From Branchiostoma floridae (lineage: Eukaryota; Chordata; Leptocardii; Amphioxiformes; Branchiostomatidae), in the NCBI RefSeq assembly GCF_000003815.2, contig NC_049987.1, forward strand, positions 18,942,383 to 19,006,382: DNA of 64,000 nucleotides, written 5' to 3'. Numbering within the stretch: position 1 is the stretch's first letter; the number at the start of each line of letters is the position of its first letter. The position numbers and the translations under genes were made by a program. Shown here piece by piece: positions 33,201 through 46,300 of the stretch. The notes under the pieces were generated by a model that was not told the origin of the DNA, did not search any database, and saw only the letters and a list, made by a program, of their open reading frames with translations.

Positions 33201-36200
33201 CCCGCTAATACCCAGGGAAAGTGATTTAGAGTGTGTGCTTTTTGGCTAAGTCCTGTCTGCCCACTACTGGGGGTCCCACATACACAATACCCCATTAACA
33301 CATCAAGGTCAAATTTGCATTGTGGATTATTAGAGCCAGGCTACTAAAACTAAACCCTATTGTTTGTGGGGCTTCCATGTGAAAGGTTCTAATAGGGGTC
33401 CTAAACAATGGGGTATTACCACACTACCCCCTAGCTTTTTGGTATCTAGGTAAAAACTGTTCACTTGGGAGAAAGTAGGGGAGATGTGGTATTATCTCTT
33501 TTATCAGGATATAGGCAAGGGGGTAAGGGAAAAGAATTAACTTAGTTGTCCATATGGTCATTTGAAATCTCAAAGGAGAAAGGAGAAAATGCATAGAATA
33601 ATAAATACTGATAAAAATCTTTCACTCTCAAGTCAAAATCTCATGGAAATTACTAGACAGTAGGAGGTTAAATACTGTTAGATTTTTGTCAGATTCAATA
33701 TGTCAATTCTTTGGATCTATCCTAAGCTACATGTATTTACTGCATATTGAGTTTCTAGGATACTTTTCTTTAGAAACATGCAAGCGCATGAACAATTTTT
33801 CCTTTTGAAATAAAACACACAAGTTTGCATATCCAATACACATTGAAAGCACTGAGGTTTCCCTATTCGAAAATAATTTACAGTTAGATCTAAACTGTCA
33901 TAGACTTTAAAAGGGTGACCTTTTGACCCAAGTTTGCTTTTCCTGACTTCTGTAATTGGTGTTGTGCTAGTGGGAAGGTTAGGTAGCCTGTTGTGAGGGA
34001 TTACCCCAATAGGGTCTTACCATATGTGCCAGGGATTCCAAATTAGAATCACTTGTATGGAAAAGAGGGGGACCTTATCTATGCAATCTGGCAAATTCTT
34101 TTCAATGGGCAAGTGCCAAGTTGTTGTAAGTGACAAGACATTGTGTCGGAACTCGTGTTACAACAATGAAATGGAAAGAAGAGGGGTGCACAAATGCTGT
34201 CAGATACTGTAGAATTGACAGCATTTCGTTGATTATAAACACCATTGTTTTAAAACAGCAAACCATTTGGCAACAAAAACAATCGGATCCATCAAAAACA
34301 ACCTCCCCACCCCTTCAGAAAATTTTCCTTTGTAGAAAATTTATAATTTCAGCATTGCTGGAAATTTTCTGATACATTTTTACTAAAACAGGAATTAATT
34401 AAACCTGATAATGTTAAGAATGCTTCCTTTTTCAAATTTAACTCTCAAGGGCATAGAAGGAACTTAATTAGTTAATGAAACACAGACTGGAAGTCAAGAA
34501 TTCTTCTCAACTCATTACCATAAAATTTCACTGCATACTTTCCCAAATCCCTGATAAAGAACACAAAAGAGAAGCCAACAATGAAAACCAAGAAACTTCA
34601 GATATGTTCTTTAAAATCAGAAAATTTGTTTAAAAAAGTTTTCTGTACCGACCTTCAAGTTCATAAAGCTTAGAGGTAAGAAAAAATGCAGCCATCTGGT
34701 TTCAATATTCTATTATTCATGAAAAATACTTGGAATTGGAAAGACAGAAACTTTTACAGTTTACCATCACTCAAAAACATAAGACACAGAAACTATTAGT
34801 AGTAGAAACCCCTTAAGTCAGATCCCAGTTCTGTTGATTCATTTCCATCGTCCGTTATTCCAGGAAGGCAAGCGACTAATCTTTGATTAGCGAGTCATGA
34901 CGGTAGCTTTACTACGTTTTCCGCTACACGTAGCTTTAACTAACGGCCTTCGACGCTAAAGCACACAGGCCGACTAACGTTTAAGAGGTGTGGTTTCACT
35001 CTCAATTTCCTGTCAGTTTCTTATGTCACATGTCAAAACAACGGACAGTGTTGAAGAGAACATCTGTAGAGTTGTTTTTGCTATGCCCGGTAGTTTCACT
35101 GTGTTGCACAAAAGATACTACCCCCCGGGCTAACACTCAATCTTCTGAAAGGGAAACTATTTTCACTTTACCTCATCACCTCACACGTTAAGAATGTCCG
35201 ACAATAAGCGAACCGACGGACATTAAGAAAAGGTAGGGGACCGTGAATAAACGGATAGTTTCATCTCAGAAGATTACTAGTACTGACACCGCTGATAATT
35301 CGTGAGTGACTAAACAGGAAATAGGGGTAGAAAAACACACAGGAAAATACGACGTATGGTCTGTACGTAATCGCTCAACAGGAAACAATAAGGACAATCA
35401 AGTCGCCTTCCTCACCTGTATATCAAACATCTAACCTTTACCAAACAAGGTGTTAACAACATTCCATAGGAGAAAGTCACTTCCGTGATTCCTTTGTTTG
35501 AAGGTTTCTCACCTGTTTTTATTGTTACTGATTATACCTTTCACTGCTTTTTGATTTCAAAGCTGGTTTTGTGTAAGGTGTTTGGAAAAGGGTGGGTAGT
35601 AATAATAAGGTGTGCCAAACCATGTTATATAGGTAGCAATTAGTAAATTCTGTAAAGACAGTTCCTTCCGTTCGGTTGGTTATGCATGGGAAAACAGATA
35701 ACGATTTTATTTTCACAAGCATTTTCTGAATAATTCCTTAATAACAACATGAAAAACAAAACGTCTTCGTTACAAGATCTCAACATTTTCTTCTAGCGTG
35801 AAATCACATGTTGTTGAACTGAAATGTTGAACACAGGGGTTCAAACAAACAAAAATACCACAAGAATCGGAACTCAGCGGGTACTTTTTCTTCTTTCGAC
35901 AACAACTCGAAGAACGTATAAAGACTCTGGCCGACACACCTTTTCCCTTCAGGCAGGCCAAGAATTTCAAAAACGTTACAAGACAGAAAAAATGTAGTTG
36001 GTTGCGCAATAGCATGATATATGTCCATACCTTTGTTTGATGTTGTCGAGTGTTGGTTAGATGTTTGCCCTCCAAAGCATTTCTCTTCTCGGAGTTGTAG
36101 CCGACTTGTTTTCGCCACCGGCCCTCGTGAGGGAAGCTACCGGACTGATGACTCTCCGTCCCCGCAGTGCTGCTCAGTTTGTACCCCGTGACCTCCCGCC

Positions 36201-36688
36201 AAGACCCCTGCAATCCTAATTAAGCAGAGATGGTGTCATATTTCAACCCCTCATTGTGACCCGCCTAAAAAAGTCCCGCTACTCATTCACGAAAGCGAAA
36301 GCCACAATTCCCTGCTAAATCGTCACACAATACCAACAGAAACAACTCCGTTCTGAAACAACGACTGAAAAAAACACCACGTTGTTTGTGAAATCGACAG
36401 GAACAAGTTTCAGTGACGAACAAGGGAAAGTGATTGACAGCTCAATAATTAGATTATCACCAGGTCGCTTTCGGCGATATTTCGTATAAACTTTACGTGT
36501 CAATTTATCAAATGTACCTTATGTGAGTATGAGAAGGTCCTATTCATAGATGAAAACTCTAAAAATCGAAGAAAATCGGAAGAAATACTTGTGAGAAGTG
36601 AAAGTACGGCACGAACCTATGACAAGTGCAGCGCGCACATGACTGTGGCCAAAGTTTGAGAAAGTGACTAATTGAGCACACGAAGTGA

Positions 36689-36723
36689 TGACGTCACGGC
36701 AATTGGGTACGTTGCTTGGCAAC
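36689..36723. promoter_or_regulatory. CRE, inverted CCAAT and RFX X-box cluster
   Basis: TGACGTCA at 36,689-36,696 is a perfect palindromic CRE/ATF site. ATTGG (inverted CCAAT) is at 36,702-36,706. GTTGCTTGGCAAC at 36,711-36,723 is a palindromic RFX X-box with both half-sites intact. All three lie within 35 bp, 630 bp upstream of the Rab-like start codon. RFX, CREB/ATF and NF-Y are known to bind cooperatively at such modules. Likely a promoter or proximal enhancer of the plus-strand gene, or of Prdm1 on the other strand. Confidence 0.5.
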
Positions 36724-37350
36724 AAGGCCAAGCCTTCAGGGCGATGCACAGCCCCTTGAAATTATGTACCTCCGCTAAAGAACTATGTTTTCACTCCAAA
36801 TGTGTCCATTTTTGTAAGTGAATCGACTTTTCATTCACTTTAACACCCCCTAAAATCTATAACTGCTTATCAAAATTCTGAAATTTTATTTTTGCTAAAA
36901 ATAATCGATAAAAGGGCTAAATCTACAACAGAAGCACTGGGAATATGACAAAAGATCACTCCGATATAAAGGCAATGAAATGTAGAACATTTGAGAAGTC
37001 TTTTGTCCCTAAATTTATAGCAAAATGAGTATTTTCAAAATATCATTCCACCAAAAACTAGCAATAAATATTAAAAATATCATTATTACTATAACTATGT
37101 TAAATTTGTGTTAAAAGTAGCTAAATTCCTATAAAGTCATTGTAAGTAACATTCTGTTGCCTTCAAAAATACCTCTCGCTCCAAATTATGGTGACAATTT
37201 CGAGAAATTCACAATTGTTCTCACCGTTATGTACTTATAGAGCTAAAATAATGGCGTAGCAAAGCAAGTTCAGCATTTTAGAACCGTTAGAGTACCTTAG
37301 GAAGGAACCTACAGTCGCCGTTGTCTTGTCAATCAACTAAAAAGCATCAA

Positions 37351-37393
37351 ATGGGTGGTGGGTGCAGCGCACCTAGTGTATCATCTTCCACAG
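37351..37393 (+). CDS. Rab-like gene exon 1
   Basis: Start codon in AATCAAATGGGTGG context just before the coding exon's 43 bases. Encodes MGGGCSAPSVSSST, a myristoylation-like N terminus, with donor CACAG|GTGAGG in phase 1. Linkage to exon 2 rests on phase and on the fit of the joined protein. Confidence 0.65.
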
Positions 37394-40300
37394 GTGAGGC
37401 AAATTATATCTTCCTTATTTTAGCAATTTTCCAACCTCAAGGAAAAATATTCCTGGCCTTAATGATGTCAAAGAGACATGACACATATTCCATCCTTCCT
37501 GATATTTGATAGAATCTTGTCATAGAGACAGTCTGGCTGGTATTCTATAGATAATCTGGCTTCCGGGTTAAGGAATTTGTACAGACATCTTGTATTAGTC
37601 ATATATAAAACAATCCAATGGTGAACCTCATACTAGAAGTGACACATAAAAACACTGAGACAAGAAGCAGGGGTTGCTTGAGTTCATTGTCCTCAGATGA
37701 CTCAGTTTCCCATGACTTTCATCTGAACTTGAGTTCGGAGTGAAGTTCTGAGTTCATGGCCCATGTCCAATGTTTTTCTTGAACAACCCTCTTTAACTAG
37801 TTTAAGTCAAGTGGGTTTTACTTCAAGCCACTCAAAGTGTGAAAATGATTTGAAGTGCCTTGCTGTACTCTTTTTTACCATCTGTCGAAATTGTTGTGAA
37901 TTGAAATGTCAAAAAAATGCTGTAATAAATTATATGTATGGTTTTATATTATCAGATACTGTAATTCGTGATTTTTTCAATGTACTTTTATGTTCACGGT
38001 TTTCACTGTGACACCTGTAACATGAACTTATCATTACCGATAACAAATAAATCGCTGTCTTTTTTTACGCGTACCTGCTGCCACTTTGAACATTTAACGT
38101 TAGTTCCGAGAACGAGTTAAATTTTCTCAGACCATGAAAGTTTGGTACTGAGAGGACAAAGTGAATTACAGTAGTTTCATATCTGATGAACAGCTATCAG
38201 TGTCATATTGCCCTATTCTTTTTCACTGAGAAGTATATACTGCTAACGTTACACCATTTACAAGTTAGGAATCTGCAAAAAGATGTATTCAAAATGGAAA
38301 AATGGAAAAGTTCAGAAAACTACTAAACGAGTTGATAATTGTAGAAAAACGAGTTAAAACAACTTCTCTGTTTAGACAACGCTTCTGGAAAGTGTTTTGC
38401 TAAACGAGGAAAAGTTTGTAGGGGTCGTTGAACTCTTACTCATCTCAGACCCAAAATCCTTTAGCTAATATGTAACAGTTGTTTTGTTTCACGAGAAAGA
38501 AAAACAGAAAAAAAATCCAACAGGAAATCCTACAAACTGCTTGATCCATTACGGCATGCTTATAATGTTACAGGTATGAATAATAAATCAATTTACCATC
38601 TGGATGATATACTTACTTTTTGTCTACCTGTCTTAGGTGTCCTACCTGAAGATGAAGTTCCCGTCTTTAAGGTGGTCCTTATAGGTAAGTCGTGTCTGTC
38701 TTAAGTAAAACCACCAGGTGAGATTACAGGTAATAACAGCTATTTACCATCCAGGTGTTCCTATGTACATGACTAAGGAAGTTTTAAAACACACCTATCG
38801 GCGGATCGTACCACTTCCTGTGGGGGCAGACACAAAACTTCCTGCCGATTTCACTGGAATTCTGACGACTGAAGGGAATGAGGACACCCCTGAGTTTGGG
38901 CACGTCAACATTTCCTGTCGTCTGGGATTCGTACGCGCAAACGACCGTTAATCTCTTATCGCATGTACGCAAAATGTCTGCGTTATCTAACAGTGTTTTT
39001 TTCTAGTTTTTTTTTATTTCCCCCATCCAAAAATATATCACTGCTTTTGTTATAGGATGAAATTTCAAGTTTTCATGTAATTTCACGTCAATAATCTTCG
39101 CAAAGTAGTGTGAAATGGCTAGTGTGAGTGGGTAGCGAGTTCGCCTTGCATTTGGTACGTCGTGAGTTTGATCCCCGGACGATTAATACCAAAGACTTTA
39201 GCAATGGTACATACTGCTTTCTCTGCTTAGCACTCAGCATTCGGGTAGTATGGTTGTTAAACACTACCAGTGGACTAGCCCCCTGCTGTAGTGATTGCAC
39301 AAAGCTGTGTGGCCCAGGGCTACTGAAACGGAGATGGGCACCGCCCTATGCACCATAAGAAGCGGGAAGGACTTTGACTTTTTTTTAAAATCTACTCTGA
39401 GTCACAAGAAGTTTGTTCCAGGCTTCTCGTTTATCTGACCAGTCATCTTTTAGATCATGAAGCTTGTGTATGAAGAAAACCAGGAAGGAAGCATTTAAAA
39501 TTTTGTCTATCAGTCATGTGTGAATCACTCCGATGGACCGTGGAAGATTTGTGGTCACCGTTTTGTGAGCTTAGGTTGGCTATGGACACAGTTTGCATGG
39601 TACGCACACTGTGTAATAAATATTATTGGGATGTTTTGCAAATTGTTTACTATATACTATAGATTAGACATTTCATTATTGTATAACTTCTCTTTTACCT
39701 TTCGTAAGTAGGGAAAAGGAGTTTTTCAGGACGAAGAGGAAAAGTGTGCGCAGAAATTATTTTGTTTATGTTTTTTTATAGGAAATAATTTTTGGTAAAG
39801 AGCAGCTACTAAAGATTACTGAGTATCAAATTGAACAGGACCATATATTCATCGCCATTTCTGTTATGTTCAGTATTTGGCAGTTCCTTTTTATTTTTCT
39901 TCGAAAAAGACTTCAAATCTATTTTTCAGGACTCAACAACAACTTCAGTGTTCTCTTTATAGATTCCACATGCAGAAGAATTAGAAATAGAATCAGTTTC
40001 AGTCAGGGAATTTTACAATTTTCCCACCTTCTTGTTTTCAACTTTCTGAACAATAACAAAATACATGTGTGTGTCTGCAAGTCAAATAATAAAAATAAAT
40101 TACATTTAATGTGGTTATGTCAAATATGTACAATGTATGTACCACTACCTACTGAACATTCTGAGTATAATTATTTCTGGATGAGTCAGAATTTCCCTTC
40201 CAGACGTTGGCAAGGGAATTTTGGAAAGAACCCCTGGAGGCTATAATTGTCCTTAGATAGCCCAGAAATACAGGTCACTGTGCCCAAATATGGGCACGGG

Positions 40301-43300
40301 AGGAGCTGCTATGTCTACTTTAAATTTTCTTTTGCTAGATTACAAATGTACAATGTACAAACATTATACACGTTATTGATATGCTTTTCCTTCCTTACAG
40401 TGATACTGAAAACATTCCCTGTAGTTTATTCCATTTTAGTCAATGAAAAAAGCTACTAGTATCCATCTATTCCTATGCAGATTCTAGCATAAATTTATAA
40501 ACTATCCTGATATAGATCTATAAGTCATATGAAGAAAAAGGTGTCTTCCTGTTCCATTTTCCTTTTTATATACCATTCTCTAGATATATTATCAGACTCA
40601 GTCTGCATGCACAAGACAATATGAATATTCCTATTTTTGTTAGCATATCACTAAATACATTCAATTTTAACAAATGCATCTGCAAATCTCGAAATCTTTG
40701 TGGTAGTTCCATATCTAATTTTGTATTTTCATTTCTAAAGCAGAAATTATACTCTAGAGATTAGCTTCAGCGAATTCAAATAAAGTTCTTTGGATGTCAT
40801 AGTTTACATGTACTTACTGTAAAACTTGCAATATTTGTGCTGGTATCTCTACCATGGAATCGTAACATGGCAAATTTGTATTTTGTACTGGAGTATTGTT
40901 TTAACCAGAAACACTTCTTTTTCCCCTCCTTCTCCAAAATTGTATCTCTGTGAAAATAATTGCATGCATTTTTTGCTCAGTAGATTTTTGATTGACACCT
41001 GTTAAGCGTGGATTTCCTCTGATCAGCATGTTGAAATCCTGTGTCCCCAGGGGACCCTGAGGTGGGGAAATCCAGCGTGTTCCTGCGTTATACCAAGAAC
41101 CAGTTTGACTACAGCTACCAGCCTACTACATCTGTTAACATTGGTAAGACTGCAACTTACAGTTGTTACTGTGTATGTTTGAATGTTCGCGATGGTTTTA
41201 TATTTGTAGTGACCTCTTTGCTATGAAATAATGTTGTTACGAATATGAATTTTCATGTTCCAACATTGACAAAAACACATAAATGTTTGAAAATTGTTCT
41301 AAATAAACAGATGATTATACCGTTACTTTCCCAATTTTTCCACCATACACAAACAGGTTCAAACTGTCATTTTTAATTTTCAATTTAGAACTTTAGGGAC
41401 TGAAATATTCTTTTACTCGAAATAGTTCAAACATATTATGAATATTATCTATGGTGACTTGGAGTGGACTCTTATGCAATTTGCTGACAATTTTTTTAGG
41501 TTTCAGCAAACAATATGCAAGGTAAAAGTATAATAGGCAAAACATGATTTGACTTGTTATACCACAGATTCAACTATCTAATAAAAATACGTAATAATAT
41601 GTTTCGCCTTACAGCGAATGTAGTGCGTAAGGTGAACGTCCCCGACCATGTGGTGGTGTCTGTCACACTGTGGGACCTGCCTGGCCGCGAGGACGTTGAC
41701 CTCAGGAGGAGCTACTACAAGGACATTGACGCTGCAATAGGTAACCTATCATGAAGTCTAACATCAACTCTGCTAAGTACATGTTCCCAAAGACTGCCAT
41801 GTTTGAAAAACAAAGAGAGACAAGAATGACAAGTTCAAATCCTTGGCAAAATTTAGCTGTTAGGAAAGATCACAGTAGGTCCTTGTTCAATGGCTGGGTC
41901 TGTTATGGCCTATTTGAAAATTGTGCCAGATAAAAATCACATGTCCCGACCATTTCTGTGCAATAAAATTTAAAGCATGACAATCTTTTGATAATGTTTA
42001 ACACTTCTTTTCTCCTTTCCGTGCTAGTTGTAGTTGACCTAATGGACAAACAGTCCATAGAACTGGCAGGGTCCTGGAAACAAGACATCTTAAACAACAC
42101 CTTACTGACTCAAGACGTCTCGGAGTCGTCTTCAGATGGGAAAGAGAACACCTCACCCAACAAGGCCAGGAACGTCCCTGTACTGTTGTTGGGGAACAAG
42201 TATGATCAGGTGAGGAAGAAGTTGTATCTGCATAATTGAAACATGATTTGTTAAGTATATAATGTGGACTATTGGCCAGAGATAGGTTCATATTTAAGGG
42301 AGGCTCTGCTTTGTTTGTATCATAATTTATCATTGACAATAAAAAAATGTGTTTTGAAACAACGTTTAAACTTTAAACTTCAAGCACGACTTAAGAGACT
42401 CAAGCAGTAATGCCAAATTAGCTAGTAACTTTGGGGTCCACCAGCCGTCTAGCTGACAGAGACATGGGGCGTTACAGGCTACCTGGCCTTTTTGATCTAC
42501 AGCTCGAATATAATTTACTTAAATTGATGTAAAAAGAAAAGACAACAGTGTTTTTTTCTTATTCCTTGACTAGAGTTGATCAAGGATGTGTTTCATACTA
42601 AATCCTATGAATGCGGATGAACTTTAAAGTTCAGTTCAGTTCAGTTCAAACTCTGAGAGGTGACACAAATTCCTATCCAGCATGACAGAGCGAAGATTGC
42701 CACCCTCAACTTTCGTAATCAAAAAGTTGTTTGTTTTGCTTTACTTGTCGTGATTCATTCAATGTTTTGCTTGTTTGTCTACATGATTACACATGTGAAT
42801 GAAGATTTTGAGTTGTGTTATTCTCCGTTGTCAGATCCTGAAACGTGAGCGAGAAAAGGCGGATCATGAAGGTGAGGTTGACGTGGTTAAAGACTCGCCA
42901 GCGGAGGTACAGGAGCTGGAGAGGGTGGCAGAACTGCACGGCTTTGTGGGCAGGTGAGCGTGATTATCCATCGTAATGTTTCAATATGATTACTATGGTT
43001 CAGTTATAATAATCACCAAATAAAGGATACAAACCATTTGGCAGTCAAACACACTTGATTAAGAAAATTTTGCATTTCATTTTTTTTTTTCGTTTTCTTT
43101 TGCTGATTTTGGGCAGGGCCATAGGATTGATTTATTGAAAGTGCAATATGTTTGTTGTTATCAGGAGGCTCTGCTGAAATGCAGTGTGTTACTTTCCAAC
43201 ATTTCCATGAATTTTCCACAATTTGTGTGAAATAAAGAAATTTCCACTTCATAGCAAACCCTTCTTTCAAGAAAATTCTGTGGCATTTGTTAGGTACTAT

Positions 43301-46300
43301 TGTTACTGTGTCAGAATTTGAAACCACATTCATAATCTTTTGTCAGCACTAATAATACATGTAATACACCTGCAGTGGTTGTTAAGTGCAGTACTTCTTA
43401 TAACCACTAGGGGTCTCTCTTGAGCTGTGACACACCTGTTGTCCTTTCCAGTGTGTTGGTGTCAGCGAAGGAGTCAGATAACTCGGTCCACAGAGCCATG
43501 CAGTCTCTAGTAAGGCATCTCCTGGAGAGGAAACTACAGCAGAAACTTGCTAAGAAGAAAGGAGGCAACAAACAAAGCCAGAGGAAGAAAAGGAAAGCCA
43601 GTCAAGACACAGATAGTTTTGCAACACTAGAAGAGGTTGGATTGGAGGAGGTTTGCACTAGTTTTATTCCTTGGTGAACAAGTAGAAATATTAAAAAGAC
43701 GAAATGATTTTTTTTTCATTTTTAAGATTTGTTCTTATGATAAGTATGTAAACATTTCTCATCTTAAGTTTTTAGCACTATATATTATCCAGATAAATGG
43801 GAAATATTAATTTTGGTTCACTGCCATAATGTGATTTTCCATCATAAATTCTAAGAAAGAGCATATCAAGTATTTCTGCCATTTCATTTAGACAAGCCCT
43901 TTGATATGGAGAGACATAGTATCATAAAAAAGACATTTGTGTCTGTTACATGAGTATTCAAAATCAAGGCACTAAGATGGCCATAAAAAATAATGGTTCA
44001 GGAAAAAGGGCTTGTCTAGATGAAATGGTAGAAATACTTGATATGCTCTTTCATAGAATTTATGGTAGTGAACAAAATTATATATATCACTGTGTTTTCT
44101 GTAGTGCAGTTTCTTTACGCTTAGCAAGAGGGCGCTTTGTTCTTTCGTTGAGCCTGATGGCCCATTAGCAAGTGTCCTAATTGTTTCAGTAGTATGATAT
44201 TAGTCTCTGAAATTGCTTCTTTCTCCCTACCAGATCGACGACTTGCTCCACCAGTGTAACCCACCTCTGAAGAAGCTGACCCAGTGCAGCAGTGCCTTGG
44301 AGAAATCGCTGGACCAGTTCAGGAGGACCTGCGTTCAGACAGGCATGGTTACCGCTGCCACGGCCAGCCTGGAGGACTGTATCTGTGGTGTCAGGGACAA
44401 ACTGGGGGAGGGCAACAGTCTGGAGGTGGGCTTACTGTACATTCCTTTATTTGTCGCGGGAGCTAAATTTCTCCGTAAAAGCGGAGTCTTTTGCTTCTTT
44501 TAAGTTAAAATTACGGTTGTACTGTAGTAATGCAATGGAAGTGAACCTCATGATTCTGTGGTGGAGATCGCAGTCACTCGGAAATACCACCACCAGGAAG
44601 ATTTTAAGATTCACAGTATATATTTAGGGACAGACCACTACTGGAAAACAGGTGTCAAAACGTTAACTGAAGATTATTGCAGATAAAACATGTAACAGGT
44701 GTAAAAGAATGGAGAAAAAGAAAATGTAGAAAACTCAAGTTTTGTTCTGGTATTTTCTAAGTTTCTTTCCCCGGACAGGCAATTTATGGAACTCTCTCGA
44801 AGACTGTTCCCCTCCTGTCCACAACTTATCAGCCTTCAAAACAAATGTCCACCGCTATCTCTACGCACAATTATTTCCAACTTCTTAGTTCATTGCATTA
44901 AAGTGGTCTAATGACCTCTCTCTGAATGATCTCATTAAAAAAAGTGTGCTGAAATTATTGATTGTTTTCCCCCTCTCTCCTGACCTGTGCTGTAGGCTGT
45001 AGACGATGGAGGATTTCTCCAGCTGGTAGTGAGGGGGGAGGGGGAGGTTCTAGAGGAGGTCACAGAAACTCTACAGGTGTTCAACACACAGGTGAGCAGT
45101 GTGCCAACTTTCTGTCATCAACTTACACAAACACTTATATTTGCAGGGATCTAATATTGCAAAAGGAGGGGCATGTGAAGTTTTTGAAGCATTTACATGT
45201 ATATTGAAACAGTTATGTAGTTCAGTGGTACAATGATATGTAAATGCATAACATTATATTTGTAAAAATCATGAAAAACAAAATCACTGCAAACATTTGA
45301 ATATCTAAAGCACATATTTCTTGTCATTAATAATCATTTCCGTTCTAACGTTACCTTAATTGCTGTTATTAGTACTTGCAATCATAAGTTACATACGGAT
45401 CATAATTACTATGATTATCATATCATATATTTTTCTGTAGGGTAAGAATAAAGGATAGTGTATGAACTGCCTTTTTAAAAAGATGGGTTGCCAAAAAAAT
45501 ATTCTAAATCCATTCCTTAGATTTATTTTACATTTATAAAAGTTTCCCTTCCCCACATTTAGAACTTAAAATTGCTGTTAATGTTTGTTTTTTTCTAAAA
45601 GTAAAAAAAGGCGTCGTACCCAAATCAGTTCAAGCTGTTACATTATATTCCTGTAACAAGGTTGTAACAACTTGTTATCAAAACGTAATGTTGCAAAATG
45701 TAAACTGTTCATACCACACCTGTGCTTAGGCTTTAATTTGATCCATAGAACATGTAGTAAGAAGTTTTCAAACATTTGGGGATATCCTGCTAGCTTTGAC
45801 CTTCTTTCACATACTCTTTTTATCACATATGGAGTCTACAGGTTCAACACAAAGTAGAAACAGATGTCGAAAACTTTGATGTTGCTATCATATCAAAACT
45901 ACTAATCTAATCCTATTGTGTTGTTATTTTTCTAAATCGCAATAAATTAAAAGTTTGTCAAACGTCCTTGAGTTTGCATCAACAGGTTGCACCTGTTTTT
46001 TGTTGCCCCCCTCCCCCTTTGCTACACTTTATATCCAGGCTTGGTTTTGTTTGCCCTTGAAGTTGAAGCCTTCTGTGTGGCTTTGACCTTGAAGCACAAG
46101 GTGCAAGTGAAGTGCAAGTTTGTTGCTGACAGAAATAGCTCACTGACCTTGAACTTGTTTGTAGGACAAGTCTCAGGCTTGCCTACTAAATTCTTGAGGG
46201 GGCTGCATGTTGTCAAGGTCGTTTGGGAAGTTCAGGTCATAGGTACATTCCAGGAGTTTTTTTGGAACCCTGGGGGCTAAGCAGTGTTAATCACCCCAGA

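Larger units (their letters stand above)
18279..36688. other. 18 kb upstream of Prdm1, no coding exon recognised
   Basis: Mostly AT-rich single-copy-looking DNA with the SINE-like and MITE insertions listed separately, short homopolymers (G run near 30,249) and CA repeats (31,916; 33,070). Many short open frames exist, none with a recognisable motif or consistent splice sites. It probably contains the 5' non-coding exon(s), promoter and distal control elements of Prdm1, but none could be placed. Confidence 0.45.
37394..41050 (+). other. Introns 1 and 2 of the Rab-like gene
   Basis: Intron 1 (37,394-38,636) is AT-rich with no feature recognised. Intron 2 (38,685-41,050) contains the tRNA-derived SINE at 39,116 and otherwise AT-rich unique-looking sequence. 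Open frames here lack motifs. Confidence 0.6.

Noticed and set aside
35770-36213. 147-codon minus-strand ORF as a 5' Prdm1 coding exon
   Set aside because: No similarity to PRDM1 N-terminal forms and no phase-compatible junction to the 18,278 exon could be supported; the ORF may simply be chance.
38718-38951. 77-codon ORF in intron 2 of the Rab-like gene
   Set aside because: No motif; it begins right after the exon 2 donor and would break the phase-consistent gene model.
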